The notes: generated by a model from the letters alone, not told the origin. Counted from the stretch's first letter, positions 25,582-38,505 are shown. The stretch is 64,000 bases of DNA from Morella rubra (GCA_003952965.2 RXIC02000003.1:1-64000), one strand, 5' to 3'. Numbers and translations: made by a program.

Positions 25582-28500
25582 CACTAGAGATATCACAGGA
25601 TGTTAAGAACACTTCATGTCAGACAAAATAAACATACGGTTTTTGGTTATGTCCTTGAATTGTATTATTCTTTCAGTTGTTTTTTACTAGTCGTGACAGG
25701 AGAAAGAAAACCACCTGACCAAAAGCAAATAGAAACTGAGAACTAAAACTTCAGTGGAATTTTAATTCAAACCATGTAGAATAGTAAATCAGAGCTGAAG
25801 GCAAACATAAGGCAACTCCCATTTCATTGATGAACAATAATGGTAGAAATCTAAGAGGCAATAACAACGTAAAAACCATCTTCTTGCTTTGATATGCTAA
25901 AAACATTGCAATTTTTGGCTTTTATTACTCCCAAAAAATGTAAAGCACCACCTGAACTATTAAATACTAAAGATTGCAAACAAAATCAACATACCTCTTT
26001 GCGATCCCAATTCTTTATGGTGACATTGGGAACAATGCAACCCCCATTACCTGCTTATAATGAAAAACCACATGTATAACTTAACTGCCTGAGCAGTGTA
26101 GTGAGTTACTGCTAAATGAGGAGAATAACAATTATCCTACACAATTAACTGACGTCACCCAATTTGAAGAGATGCACGAGAAGATAATCAGAGATAGTCT
26201 ATTGTGTTGGACCTCCCAACTATCGCTTGCTACCATTGAGGTGTGCTTACTCAATTACCGACGGTGGAGACATCAATACACTAAAGGGCGTTAATTAGGG
26301 GCATTAGTGAAATTAATACTATGTTAATTTGGGATCATCACTCTTAAGACTCCACGGGGCATCCAGTTACTTCGGACTCAGAGATCAATTGTTCTACTAA
26401 ACCATGTCAGAGCTGGCACACTGGGCAAATGGCTCTAAATAATAGGCAAGGAAACTAGGATGATGCAAACTCTGGACTTGACCATAACAACAGCACTAAT
26501 TTGGAAGAAAAGAAATCATTTGAAGCGAAACCACTACTTCCGACATGCCATTGTAATGGTATAATAACCTAGGGCAACAACACAAACAGCAGCACACATG
26601 TCATAACTTGGGCTAAAAGAATAGTATAAAGTTATAGAAGTTGGTTGCTCGATGGCCGCTAGCAAGGGACGTGGGAATTCGAGTCGCGGGAGAGGAGAGG
26701 GAGAATAAAAGAAAGAGGAAGTTGGGAGAGACGGTTACAGCACTCTAGAAAGTATAGAGATAAGAGACGGGAAAACTAATATGAAAAGGACGCAGATTGC
26801 GTGCTGATGAATGACGTATCATCTGTTGGCAAGGTAACATTAAGGATGTATGGCACAATTAAGCGGAGTCACGAGGACCCCCGCGCGGTAGGAGATATGA
26901 GGCTCGTCTTAAAGAGCAGCTGGGTTATCGGCGGCTGGATCGGTCGCGCATGTATCGGCGTACGAGGATGAAGCAGCTAGATGAGAATACAAAGAGAGGG
27001 AAGTACGAATTTAAAAGTCATGTGCTTCAGATTGCCTGCCACTAGTCCCCTGAGCATCGCTTTTGGCGTATTTGCGGGCAAAGGCTTCTATTCAGCATCC
27101 AACTTAGACTAGTTATGTAAAGAGTGTCATGGTTGTGTACCTTGCTGACAACAGCTCCATAAGAGACATACGAGAGTGGTGTCTCTAGGCAGTATGTTTT
27201 CTCTCGGTTCAGAGCTTAGTTCACCTATTAATCTTTAACTGGCTCGTATAAGAGCTTCCTTCTGCTCAGTTGCTCTTAGAGACAAATATGATCCTCCCTG
27301 GTAGCAGGTCTGAGGACTATTATATACTCAGTCTAGGGTTGAGTAAATATCTATTGAGACATTAAGATGCTCATTGTTCTCTCCATCACACATAACTTAT
27401 TCCATAAAATTGGAATATGATCGTAACATATATAAATAATTATGTAACTTTTGTGTCTCAATGCAGATGTCAAGTAAACAGATTGGTATACTACATTTTC
27501 ATTTGTTATCAATCATTTTGACGTATCCGATACTATTTATCACTAAAATAAACACCCTAAGAGCGATTCTCTTGAAAAGCAAGAGAAATACAAAAGTCGA
27601 CGACAATTTTACTCAATGCTATAGCTATATAAAAATAGATTATTAATAGTCTTTAAAACATGCCTCTAGGTTATGCTATAATTTCACATTCATATACATA
27701 GAATTATACGAAAATGATTCTTATGATAGAGAGCAACCAGTCCTTAATCATTGCCAGAAAGACACTCTTAAAACAAACCGCTGAGTGCGATAGTTTCGAA
27801 TGTCATCAAAAGATTTGAGTGATGCCTCTTCTGACATCAATTAGTTTTAGAGAAGAATGATGGCTTGACGGTCCGACACATATGATAGATAAATACACAG
27901 ATCACAAATAAAACAAATTGAAATTCTTATGCTAATGCAGTTGAAACATCAATCCATTTGTATATAGCTAGTTTGTAAATCAAAACTCAACTCCTAATCT
28001 TCTTTGGACAGACATTAAGGTGCCATGTTCATTCTCATAACATATGATGGAGAAATACACAGATCACAAATAAAACGAATTGAAATTCGTTTTTCATATG
28101 AAGGTTGAGTACGTCGTAGTAATGTAGAACCTTGCAAACGCGAAAGGAGAAACAAACTGTCACGGCCTCTGCTATCATATTTCATAAATATACTAATACA
28201 AGCCCATATATGGTGGTAGATACTAACTAATTCTAGAATTGTTAAGCAGAAACTGTACGGGATTTACCACCAAGATATATAGAATTGATATTGTTTATCT
28301 GGATCACGGCCACAACATTGCTGACTACATTTCAGTATAAAGTCCATTTCACACTCAATCCGCGGGCTAAGAATGGTAGTTGTAGATCTTAAATTTTGAT
28401 ATATACCTTCAGTTGCATGAATACTGCATTGTTTTCTTGTTAGAGACTATTGAAACTGGTAGATGACAACGGTACAACCATACAATTACTCGTACGTACC

Positions 28501-29149
28501 TCCTCTGTCCCGTACGTTGTCTGAAAATAGAGACATATGATATGAATGAGCTGGTAGACACCGAGAGCACGTATGCAGCAACAGATCAGAGACAGAGAGC
28601 GAGGCATTTGTGCAAACTGCGTGTTACAGTACCATGCTTTACATCCAATAATTAACTGCTGTCTCGTGTCTTGATAACTTGTTTTCCGGTATGGTTCTAG
28701 ACCCTTCCGGAAAATGGAGACAAAAATGCACAGGCCTTTTTTCGTTTGGGACATTATGTAGTTATTGAGAAGCCTGGTTGGTAAACGTTAATGAGTTTTC
28801 AACTCATGAAGCTTTGACAGCATGGATAAGCAGATGTGTGCATGCACCTTTCAGGTCATCTGGCCATGATGTATGTATGGATATCATGTGTTTATGAATG
28901 TGGACAACCAATCAAATGGCTTTTGAATGCATAATCACCCCAGAATGAATTCGATCTACTTCTGGAAAAAAAGAAAGAAAATCAACAGAAATATGCTTGA
29001 GAAAAAAGAAATATAGCAAAGACAAAACAAAATCTGGTTTGGAAGAATACCTGCCGGGATGCAAGATTCGGGGGTTTGCGGCATTGATATATATCCCAAA
29101 GATCCCACAAATATATAAACATACACATATGTGCAAAAGTTTCTTTCTT
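25582..29149. other. Intergenic region between the RPA43-like gene and MIR167
   Basis: Upstream DNA of the RPA43-like gene, then unassigned sequence. Bases 26640-27060 are richer in G and C than their surroundings and include a degenerate tRNA-like start ('ttgctcgatgg', 'gaattcgagtcg'), so a decayed SINE or retroelement is possible. A 49-bp near-direct repeat is present (27878-27926 and 28040-28088). No gene is recognised. Confidence 0.5.
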
Positions 29150-29164
29150 TGTTGGAAGTGAGTG

Positions 29165-29185
29165 GTTGAAGCTGCAAGATGACCT
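29165..29185 (-). ncRNA. miR167* (3' arm)
   Basis: The passenger strand inferred from pairing with the mature miRNA; the ends are placed by assuming 2-nt 3' overhangs. Confidence 0.75.
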
Positions 29186-29447
29186 GATGGAACCATATCT
29201 ACGGATCTGAAATGGATTTAGGAGATCTAATTGCTAATTGTTAATGACCCGTTGGCTTACTCGAAAACCACTTTGGAGTCTAAACTCTACACCTGGGTAG
29301 AGTTCCTCATATCTTTATCAACACTAACCAGATATTCATAGAATTGGAGTATCAACGGAACTGATCTAAAGAAGGTTGCACCAAAGGCTATTTTTCCTAA
29401 AGTTGCTGTCGCAAGATTCACATAGAATCCCGAGTGATAGGTTCTTA

Positions 29448-29469
29448 CCAGATCATGCTGGCAGCTTCA
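29448..29469 (-). ncRNA. miR167: Mature miR167 (5' arm)
   Basis: A 22-nt exact match, from memory, to the miR167 variant that ends in GATCTGG. The 5' U is typical of AGO1 loading. Confidence 0.92.
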
Positions 29470-29485
29470 ACCTCTCAAACCAACA

Positions 29486-32400
29486 TACGGCCTGAAAATT
29501 CGAGATCGATGGATGAACCAAAACGAAGAATAGCGTTTGGCTTTCCTGGGAAAGCACCTTAAAGGAACTCCAGATGCTTCACGGCATATAAAGATTTTGA
29601 AAAGAAGACACGAGACATGCATGCTTTAGGGGAGGAACCCTCGTGACTCGATCCTCCACATCTATATAAATGCATGCTTATGCACCTTTCTCTGTCTCCC
29701 TCTTGTTGCACTGTGTCATAGATGGAGTTTTTAATGGTGGGTTTTGGCCCTTACAGCTATTGACACTGACCTGCCTCTCTCTCTCTCTCTCCCCCCCGGC
29801 TCTCTTCTTCAATCCAGGGAATGCAATTTTTTGCACTATAGAAAAAAAAGGAAATTATGAACGGGGGACCAGTCCGTCTTGTCAGCGAATTGATAAACTA
29901 TGCTCAGCTCAAATTAGCTGTTTTTTGTTTTACATTCCATGCCCATTTTCTGTATTATTAAGACTTCAAATCTCAAAAGATAATAGAAATTAAAGTATAT
30001 ATATAACAATTGTTTTTTCTTATTGTTCTTTCCATAAATTTGTCTCGTGGTTATCAGCAATGAAAGCACGGATATGTGTTCCAACAATTACCAATCTGTT
30101 GGATCACCAGATATTCCAATACTGATGAGCATAATTAATTAATTAAATTAATCCAACGAAACAACTATTTATATTGTTAAAGAATATAATTCAAATAATA
30201 AAATATATTTCTTCCTATCAGCTTAAATTTTTGAGATAATTGTCAGATCCATATATTAGAGCCAAAATTCTCATAAGACTCCGCACTTCACCCCAGTGAA
30301 TTAGAATATTACATGTGTTAAACTTACCAATTAAGGGGATTTCAGCCAATACTTGCATATGTATTCATTTCCTCCACGTAAAGTGCGTACCTCAAGCTGT
30401 TGAAGATATATATACTACCTTAAATTTGTGAGCCCATTCAAAAGCATACGAAAATTCCGAAGAGGGGGTAATGAACTAGGGTTTCTTGACTTATTAACTG
30501 CGCTTACACAAAAGCAGCTGGCCAGAAGGCGGCTTCCATGTGCTTAGAGACTAACTGGTCCAATAGCGCTGTGCCTTTATGTTTTGGGTAAGCGATACCT
30601 TTCCATTATTTTTATGAAGGGCGTGAATTAGCAAGGTTGGTGGAATCAGCTGAGGGTGCCTCCTTTTTGTCTTTAGCTTTGAGTGGTTCCTCTGTCTTTG
30701 GTGCCTTTGGTTGACAAACAATGACATGTTGACAACCCCTTTAATGGAAGGGAAAGGACCACAACTTTTCAAACATATATGCATGTTCGATTCCTGGAGA
30801 GGGTCACATGTTTTCTTTGTAATTTAGCTGAAAGAGAGTCGAATTCTCAATTGATTAAGGGAGGTCTGGTGGCATGGTCATAAACAAAGCGCTTCAAAAA
30901 ACTTTGTATTTTCCTTTTTGATTATCCCATACATTAATTGGGTCCCACTTGTGTTTGATTTGTCGCTTATTTTTCCCTTTAGATAGGGTTTCAAGATGCC
31001 TTTTGCTTGTCCCAAGGACTTCTTAGTTTCCGTTCAAGAGTGGTTCAGATTCATTTATGACAATTTTTTTTTTCTAACTAAGGTATCCATGCTAGTTTAC
31101 ACGTACTTTGACTAATTTCGAAATTTGTGTAATTCTCTTATCCGACACAGATCAGATAATTACCAAGTTAAAGGCCTTGAGGTGGCTCTAAAGAGTTTGT
31201 AGCACCTATGAGATTTTGAAGTTGAAACTTTAGAGAGAGTTTATCAACAAGACTCGAGCCTTAACCACTTAGACCAACCCTTGGAGTTGAAGATTAATTT
31301 ACAAGATTGTTTTAGCTTTAATTAGGTGCTGTGAGTAAATCAATATTCACATAACAATTAAGTGAAACTTTTGTGATATGCTCAAGTTGATCTTCAAGGT
31401 TCGTTTTCCAAGTTGATTTCTGTCCTCGTGAAACCAAGGTCAAGTGGCACCACCACATGGGAACAAGAGGGGTGACAACCTGTGCCTGCGGTTGCCGTGT
31501 ACTTGTCTCTCTTTTGACCTTTACATTCATTTATTTGTTGGGAAAATGGATGTGCAGGTTGTCCTATATGCCTCAAAACTTTGGACCATTGGCCATGGAA
31601 TCTCAACTCCTTTTCGTGCATTGAAAAGTATAAACAGAGGGATTATAGTGACTAGTTAACTCCATTGCTACGAGTCAATGCACTAAAACTTGGGACAACT
31701 CGGTACCTCATATAGAAACCCTATTCTTCATTTCAATGACGCGGTTGCTGAGTACTTGTCTCTCTTTTGACCATTACATTCATTTATTTGTTGGAAAAAT
31801 GGATGTGCAGGTTGTCCTATATGCCTCAAAACTTTGGACCATTGGTCATGGAATCTCTTCTCCTTTTCGTGCATTGAAAAGTATAAACAGAGGGATTATA
31901 GTGACTAGTTAACTCCCTTGCTACGAGTCAATGCCCTAAAACTTGGGACAACTCGGTACCTCATATAGAAACCCAATTCCTCATTTCAATGACGTGCACT
32001 TCTGTGTTCGATGAGAAGGTTATCTTCCCCCATAAGAGACAAAAGAACTCCGCCAAACTTGTTTGGTTTGGTGTAACTAGAACGTGTTAGGTAATCTAGG
32101 TTTACCAAGCAAAGTGAAGAATCCTATTAGGATCGAGGACCCTCAGTCTGGGATGGCTTAGTAATTATAATATCGTATGTGATCTTTTGCCTTCTTTGAA
32201 TGATCAGGGATAAAAGGAGAAACACAAAAAAAGATCTATCCCGTCTGGACACAAAAAAAGGGGACAATAGTTATGCATGTAATAGTCATCTTGACAACAT
32301 TGGTACTACGTAGTATAAAGTTTTACTTAAATGTAAGGTCATTTAAGCAAAGTAGAAGGATAATCCACAACATTTTTTCTACACCAGACTCGGATGAACT

Positions 32401-33707
32401 TGGTCCAACGTAATTGTACTAGAGGGATCAATGCCACGACAGACCTCGAAAACATACATCGACTACTCCCCACACGCATTATGTAAGTTGCGAATTTTGT
32501 TATTGTAAAGAGTAGGAGCAGGGTAAGCCAACTGACCAGTAGTATTTCTGACCAACTCATCCACACCTCGGACAATGTCGGCTTGACTTTCAGAAAAAGC
32601 AGAGGCAGTGAAAAAGGAAAAACGTACAATTTGTTTGGTAATTTTTAACGTGAGAGATGGTCATTAAGGAAAGCACACAGAGCTTTGGCAGACATAAAAG
32701 ATCAGGTTTTTCAACGTTTAACAACCAGTGGGGTCCATCTAAAGTGATTATGTTTCCATGCTTCCTATGTTAATCATGTCATACCACAAAATTAGAGAGA
32801 CTCGGGGCCATGGCCATGACCATGCCGAACATGTTATGTCAAATCTGTGCACAAAGTTGATGGATAAGATGCATTAATGGGAGTGATTAAGATGCATTAA
32901 CAAGGGTGACAAGTGACACAACTACTTGCTACTCTTTTTCTCAGCATGTAATTATTTGCTGCTTCAAAGTGTTTCTGTGCAACCGGCCAAGCCACGGCAC
33001 TTGCGGAAGTAGGTAAAAAATTGAAATAAGAATTCTACTACGGCTCGAAGGAAACGACATTGGTGATTTCAGTCTCCACGTGTACTGGATTTAAATAAAA
33101 ATAATAAAAAAGCTTGAGAATTTACTAAATTTTGAATCTGCTTTCAGATTCTCCTTTCTAGTATGTGATGAAAGCTGCTTAAGTGTTCAATTACATAACA
33201 GGGCAGAACATTTTCTTGTTTCATAACCCCTTTCTAATGAAGACTTAATTTAATTTCAGGTATATTAGAATAATATTGAAAGATTTGTTCTATTAACCCA
33301 ATGTAGTTCGTATTATATTTAAAAGAATGGTTGGTTTACTGGTAAAAAAAAAGCTCACTCCTAAAATTTGGTTAATAGGAAATTTAGCATTTGGTCTCGT
33401 TGAGCACAGTACTGTAAGAGATTTAATGGCTATTATCCATATGCTCTACCAGTTTCCTACTACCATGTCCTCGCTGGGATTCGGCAAGACTCTGGCTCAA
33501 TTTGTCTACCCTTTGAACGCACCACCTGAGAAAAACAAAATCTATCCGGATTCATCGATTCAATGTCTTTTGCTTTATATTAATTAGCCCAGAAGGTGAC
33601 GACCTCCTGCAAAGAAAACGAGCAGTTCACTACCAATCAGAAAGGACAGACTGACCATTTGCAGCATCTGTAGAGGTGCTGATACCTTGTTGATGATGCC
33701 ACCAGGC
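29486..33707. other. Intergenic region between MIR167 and cytochrome c6A
   Basis: No gene is recognised. It includes a (CT)n stretch at about 29776-29791 and a 253-bp tandem duplication at 31488-31993. A short open stretch on the minus strand near 32460-32630 reads through 'DIVRGVDELVRN' but has no recognisable family or gene context. This region is the template of the corrupted tail at 57474-64000. Confidence 0.55.
31488..31993. repeat. Tandem direct duplication, two 253-bp units
   Basis: Unit 1 is 31488-31740 and unit 2 is 31741-31993. Both begin 'gcggttgc' and end 'tcatttcaatgac'. They differ at only a handful of positions, for example 'ggccatgg' vs 'ggtcatgg' and 'ccctattc' vs 'cccaattc'. 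No coding role is visible. The low divergence suggests a fairly recent duplication. Confidence 0.88.
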
Positions 33708-34145
33708 CAGGGACGGCTCAAGCCAAATGGAGGGCTAAGGAGTATAAAATAGTAGGCCTTTTATATAAATTTTAATATAAAATATTCAAAGGCCCCATTA
33801 ATTATTTGTTATGGGACTCTCATACATGACATCAAGTCTCATAACTAGCATAATTAAGAAATTTATAGGACTTTTTTTTTTTTTTTTAATCTTTGAGCAA
33901 AATTCATAAATCTGAAAAAGGATTAAGAAGCTGGGAGAAATATATCACTTGATGATAAGCAAAAAGACAATCTACTCACGATAAAAAAAATTAAAATATT
34001 GCATCATGCCATTCTTCTTTTTTTATTATTAGCTCAGTTGTCTTTTTATCTCGAGTCATCTATATATATTTGTTCCTTATGGAGCCTTGCTCAGGATAAG
34101 GCCTTAAGCTATCGCCTAAATTGCCTTACCCTTGAGCCAGCCCTG
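33708..34145. mobile_element. hAT-like non-autonomous element (438 bp)
   Basis: The left end 'cagggacggctcaag' (33708-33722) and the right end 'cttgagccagccctg' (34131-34145) are imperfect terminal inverted repeats starting CAGGG, as is usual for hAT elements. The flanking octamers 'caccaggc' and 'ttccaagc' match at 5 of 8 positions, a possible decayed 8-bp target-site duplication. The internal 'gccttaagctatcgcctaaattgcctta' type sequence resembles a common plant hAT MITE family. The edge of the clean palindrome (T-tract at 33872-33887) lies inside it. Confidence 0.65.
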
Positions 34146-35510
34146 TTCCAAGCTCCAAGATAAAAGAAAACTCTATGATAATTAAGCGTGTGTTAGAGTA
34201 TGTTAGACTGGTGTGGATACTGGTATTACAAAACCATGGTGCACCACTGTAGATCCACCTGTCTTGTACTGTGCTAAATTTGTAACTACTCTAGTTCTTG
34301 CACATTCTCTCTCTCTCTATTATACATATAGGCCTCACCGTTTCATAACAAGCATCTGAGAGAATAAAAAGCTATTCCTATATGCTCTCGTCTTACACGG
34401 CTCTTCCACCTTTACATATAACTCCTTTAAGAATACCCAAGTGGAACATGAGAAAAGAGGCACTTGTGCAAATTGCTCTTGGAATATCTTGTTACCAGAC
34501 TACAAACTTCACCAAATAAATTGCTTAATAATATTTTTTGCTTGTTTGGCTGCTAGGCGAATTTTGCCTCTTCTGCATTTTGTTTAGCTCAAACACTCCA
34601 TCCTATCTATTTTATTGCCTTCTGTTCACATGAAGTTTAGATCTCGAAATTTAATTACTTAAGAAAACTTGATGTTCAGCATGCATAAAACAATAGTTTG
34701 ATTCAGAACCTAATAATTGCCTTTTGGTAAAGGTGAAAGTGTACTTCTGTGGAGGCTGCTTTTCAGCAACGGAATCTAGATCATTAGATTAAGTGGCTTT
34801 TGGCTTAAGTTATGTGTTATGCAGTCTATGACTATGCACTAGATAAGCATTCACAAAATGGCTTTTGAAATAGGTCAATGCCTACTTCTGTGAAGGCAAT
34901 ACAAACTGACAAACGGCGGTAAAGATGTCACTAGAATTTAGAACTAACATTAAGAACTTAGCAAATATTTCCTCCCACCAACTATGATTGAGGTTAGACC
35001 ACCATATTGTGTCATAGGCCAAGTGACCATTCCTAACATTTGATCGATGCGGCTTAAGAGCTTAATTGGAGCTTCAAGAATTGAAGGCAGGTCAATTAGC
35101 AAGCAATAGAAGTCCTACATTCAACCTCAGGAAAAAGTTTTAAGTGTTAACCAAAATATAGACAAAAGCAGAGCTCCTGAATTTGAAGAATGGATATCTC
35201 TACTTTTTTGACCAATTTTCAAGGATACTGAGATGTTTAGTGTCTCACCCCACTTTGGAAACTCTGTTCTCGTGGTAATTCTGAATGATAGGAACTACTT
35301 GACTAATGCATGCAAGTAACAAGCATAAGGAACTATAGGGGCCAGGGGGTGGATTCTATGTCAGATCATGCCAAGAAGCACTACATTTGAACGATTGTAA
35401 CAGAGCCATGTCCGAAGGTACTGACTTAGCTTGATCTGATACAAAGAGTGAGCTACTGACTGAAGCTTTTTCCGAATGATTTGAGTCAGCTTAAGAACTA
35501 CTTACACCTT

Positions 35511-37968
35511 TTAGGTCGTGGAATCCTCATTAGTTTCTATATTTGGCCATCCTTGATCAGCCTGTAGCTTGACAAACTTGGCCAAAAGCTTGATCTCTTC
35601 TTCCTGCAAACGGGGTCCAAATGTGCATTGGCCCCTTGGTGTGCAATTCTCACCAAAGCCCTGCGTAGACCCCTCATACTTCTATCATTGATCAACTAAA
35701 TGGGAGGAAGTAATTCTGTAGAATAAGTAAATTACAGCAAGAAACTCACCGGCATTCTTCCCCTGCCATAATATGTCAAATGGTATATCTCATCTTCTCC
35801 CTCAACTCCATTCCTGTAGAAGCCACAAAGGAATATATTTATATAGGCTTCTCATGTAATATTTTATCATCCGTTTGGATGTTTATACACAACTTATTTT
35901 GCCAAAAAGTGATGGTTGGCCAAGTTATAGCAACTCAACCTCAGGTTCTATGAGTTTCAATCTCGATGCCAATACATAGGCTTGATCTCAAGCTGTGACT
36001 TTAGAGCATCAACAAGAGATGCTGGTCCTAGGCCAAGCTTGTAGATCGATGCATTTCATGAGAAATGACCTCAAGCATCATGGCAATATGCTGAGGAGTT
36101 TCCAAGATGGGATGAATAACCACAAAATCTGTAGCATCATGATCCAATCGCAAAATCGCTGGCCAACTTTATTCATGAGCATGCACGTGGAAAAATTGTG
36201 TACCTCTTAATTTTACTAATCATTTTAAAGTATTTGTGTTAAAAGGCATGTTGTTTTGCAACAGAATGACAGACTTATGTTGTGCTTAGATTACCTTTGA
36301 AGATCTTTCGCAAAAAGCGTTGCACCCTGCAGAGACGAAGAGCAAGAAGTAGAGTGATAGATTTGAAGGACAGTTATTTGCATTGTAGAAGTAAAGGGAT
36401 TCTCACTGGTTGGATTATGTTTCCGCCTCCATCATGACACCCAATGCAAGCTCGACGAAACAATGCAACTCCTCTTTGTACATCCATGGTTTGTCCAAGT
36501 GACACTGCAGGAAAAGAAAACTAAGTGAAAGGTTGACTCTGAGCCAATAAGTTTTTGGACGAAATAAAAAGTAAGAAACCAAGTCCTGAAAGAACACTCA
36601 TATGGTCATGTGCTTCTGTTCCACAGCTAGGGAGACACGGAGTAAAGAAGCTCCTAAATGTTTTTGTTCAGGAATTAGAGGATATGAAAGACTGGTTAAG
36701 TAATTTTCTATGAGAAATAGCTGTAATTGTAATGAACATTGCGTTCTAAGGCAACCTAGGGAGATAGAGAGACAAAAAATGGAAACAATTCTGACAAAGT
36801 ACTATGATAGAAATACCTGCCGGATATGTTGAATGGAATTGCAGAGCCTAGAGAAAATAATAATAATAATGGCATTTGCAGAAAATCTAAGGACACATCA
36901 AGCTTGTTCTGTTGGAAACATCAACACCAACTCTCCCCCCCCCCCCCCCCCAAAAAAAAAAAAAATAAGACAGGAGAAAGATCCTAATGAGGCTATATAT
37001 TCCAAGGCCTTTTGGAAACTTATAGAAGAAAATTATTCTACCATTTTCTGGCTGCCTCCTTAACTGGGCCTAAGTACACAACTTTTTTTATTCCACTGGC
37101 CCATGCTCCAAGCTATGTTAATATAAGATAATCGTTAAGATCAGCATGTTTTGGTGATGACAATATGCTGTCAGATGAATAAATATCAGAAGAACATTTT
37201 CTAACAAAGAATCTTAAACCAATATTATATCGACCAATGTGGAAGTTCACTTATACATTTGAATCGCATTATATTCCATGTCCCTAGAAGATTTGGTCTC
37301 TTCTCTTAGTTAACGACAAGGAAATCTTAAACGTCAGCCAAAGAGAGTATACTTTTTTGTGCTTTTGCCGCATAAGACCGCTTAGTCTTCGGCGACAGTC
37401 ATCGCAAGTATATTCCCAAATAAGGTGCCCAAGTAGATCCCCTCACTCCACGCATTCTATTCTTTGTGCACTCTTCATTTTATTTATTTTTAATATTCTG
37501 CTGTCAGCTTTGACCAATCTTGCGTATTTTCTAATTTCCGATTGTTGGAGCAAATAAAATATTCTTCTTCTACTTTCTCTTTCGGAGGGTGAAACTTGAA
37601 ACTACTAGTGGGCATTCTGGCGCTTTGACATTAAAGTATTTAGCAACAAACGAGTGACAAACACATGGCACGAATTTTCTGATGGGTTACCTGGGGTGTT
37701 GCAGACAGGAGATAAGGCTAAGATTGCAGCCATTAGAGATGGAACCAAGCTCTTGAAGTACTTCGCTTCATGTCGCTTTTGCCGAACTGGATTTTGTGCT
37801 CCACTCTTCACATTCCCCTATATGGAAACTAAATGTTTACAAAATTTCCATGCGCAAAAGAAAATTCAAGGAGAGAAAGAGAGGGAGAGGGAAAGAGACC
37901 TTGCTTGAGAGTGAACAGATAGGACTGTTACAACACGTAATGCCAGACATCACAGATAAAAGCAGCAT
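35511..37968 (-). CDS. Cytochrome c6A, thylakoid-lumen c-type cytochrome
   Basis: Six exons on the minus strand: 37968-37900, 37817-37691, 36504-36407, 36326-36295, 35813-35750, 35660-35511, giving 179 aa with consistent phases. Residues 1-65 form a bipartite transit region: a short N-terminal leader, then a hydrophobic stretch 'LVPSLMAAILALSPV' at 47-61 for lumen targeting. The mature part begins near 'LGQTMDVQRG'. The haem-binding motif CIGCH is at 85-89 and the axial Met is M129 in 'GRGRMPG'. The insertion loop that marks the plant c6A type is present, with a cysteine pair C136 and C142 ('ENCTPRGQC') that can form a disulphide. The ending 'FVKLQADQGWP' is typical. Its function is debated: it cannot readily replace plastocyanin because of its low redox potential, and a role in lumen thiol oxidation has been proposed. 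A mirrored copy lies at 53383-55841. The short first exon is the least certain part. Confidence 0.92.
36932..36965. repeat. Poly(C)-poly(A) tract in a cytochrome c6A intron
   Basis: A run of about 18 C is followed directly by about 14 A, in the second intron. The mirror copy near 54388-54418 has a different run length and an extra T, as expected for homopolymer errors. Confidence 0.8.
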
Positions 37969-38482
37969 CTCCCTCTCTCCCTCTCTAAAAGTGACGAGGA
38001 GGAAAAGGGTGAGGGGGGAGTGTTTGATTTGTTGACGTTACTGGCCGAGGGCTGTGATTCAGAGGTTATGTCTGAGAACAAAGATTTTAGTAAAAAATAC
38101 ACATAGCCTCCGCATGCCGCTGAGGATATTGGCAATTACATATGATATTATTGATTTGTTAACATTTAGTCCCAAATATTATTTACTTACCTTTCACTAG
38201 GATTTCCCACATTTTGGACGAAACTAGTGCACATAACAGACATTTTACTCATACTAACATTTTATATCTCCTTTGCGATTTTTTTCTAAGAAAATTTGAT
38301 GAAATTTTTTAATAAAAAAATAAAGAAAACAAAAGATTTAATATAACTTTTTTAAGAAAAATATTCCACTAAGAATTTTGAAATTTGATTATACAAATTT
38401 TAATTTTTTTAAGTTAAAAAAATTTCTTGACCAAACATAACTAATTCCCTGTATAAAGTTCACGCGCCATAGTTTTGGAGAG

Positions 38483-38505
38483 TATATATATATATATATA
38501 TATAT
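38483..38505. repeat. (TA)n microsatellite
   Basis: About 11 TA units upstream of cytochrome c6A; a mirror copy is near 52850-52873. Confidence 0.85.

Larger units (their letters stand above)
29150..29485 (-). ncRNA. MIR167: MIR167 primary transcript foldback
   Basis: On the minus strand 29469-29448 reads a 22-mer beginning TGAAGCTGCCAGCAT and ending GATCTGG, the miR167c/d-type mature sequence. It lies in the 5' arm, as in all known MIR167 genes. The 3' arm (29185-29165, 'aggtcatcttgcagcttcaac') pairs with it along its length except for one bulged C and one mismatch, plus a few G-U pairs. Pairing extends below ('ttgagaggttgaagc' against a segment whose complement reads 'gtgagtggttgaagc'). 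It also extends above ('ggtaagaacc..tatcac.cggatt' type matches), giving a long foldback of about 300 nt. miR167 targets the auxin response factors ARF6 and ARF8. A TATA-like 'ttatataga' lies about 190 nt upstream on the minus strand, near 29660. Confidence 0.9.

Noticed and set aside
32339-32640. A possible exon reading 'DIVRGVDELVRNTTGQ' on the minus strand
   Set aside because: It looks somewhat protein-like but has no recognisable family, no start, and no supporting splice partners within 1 kb.
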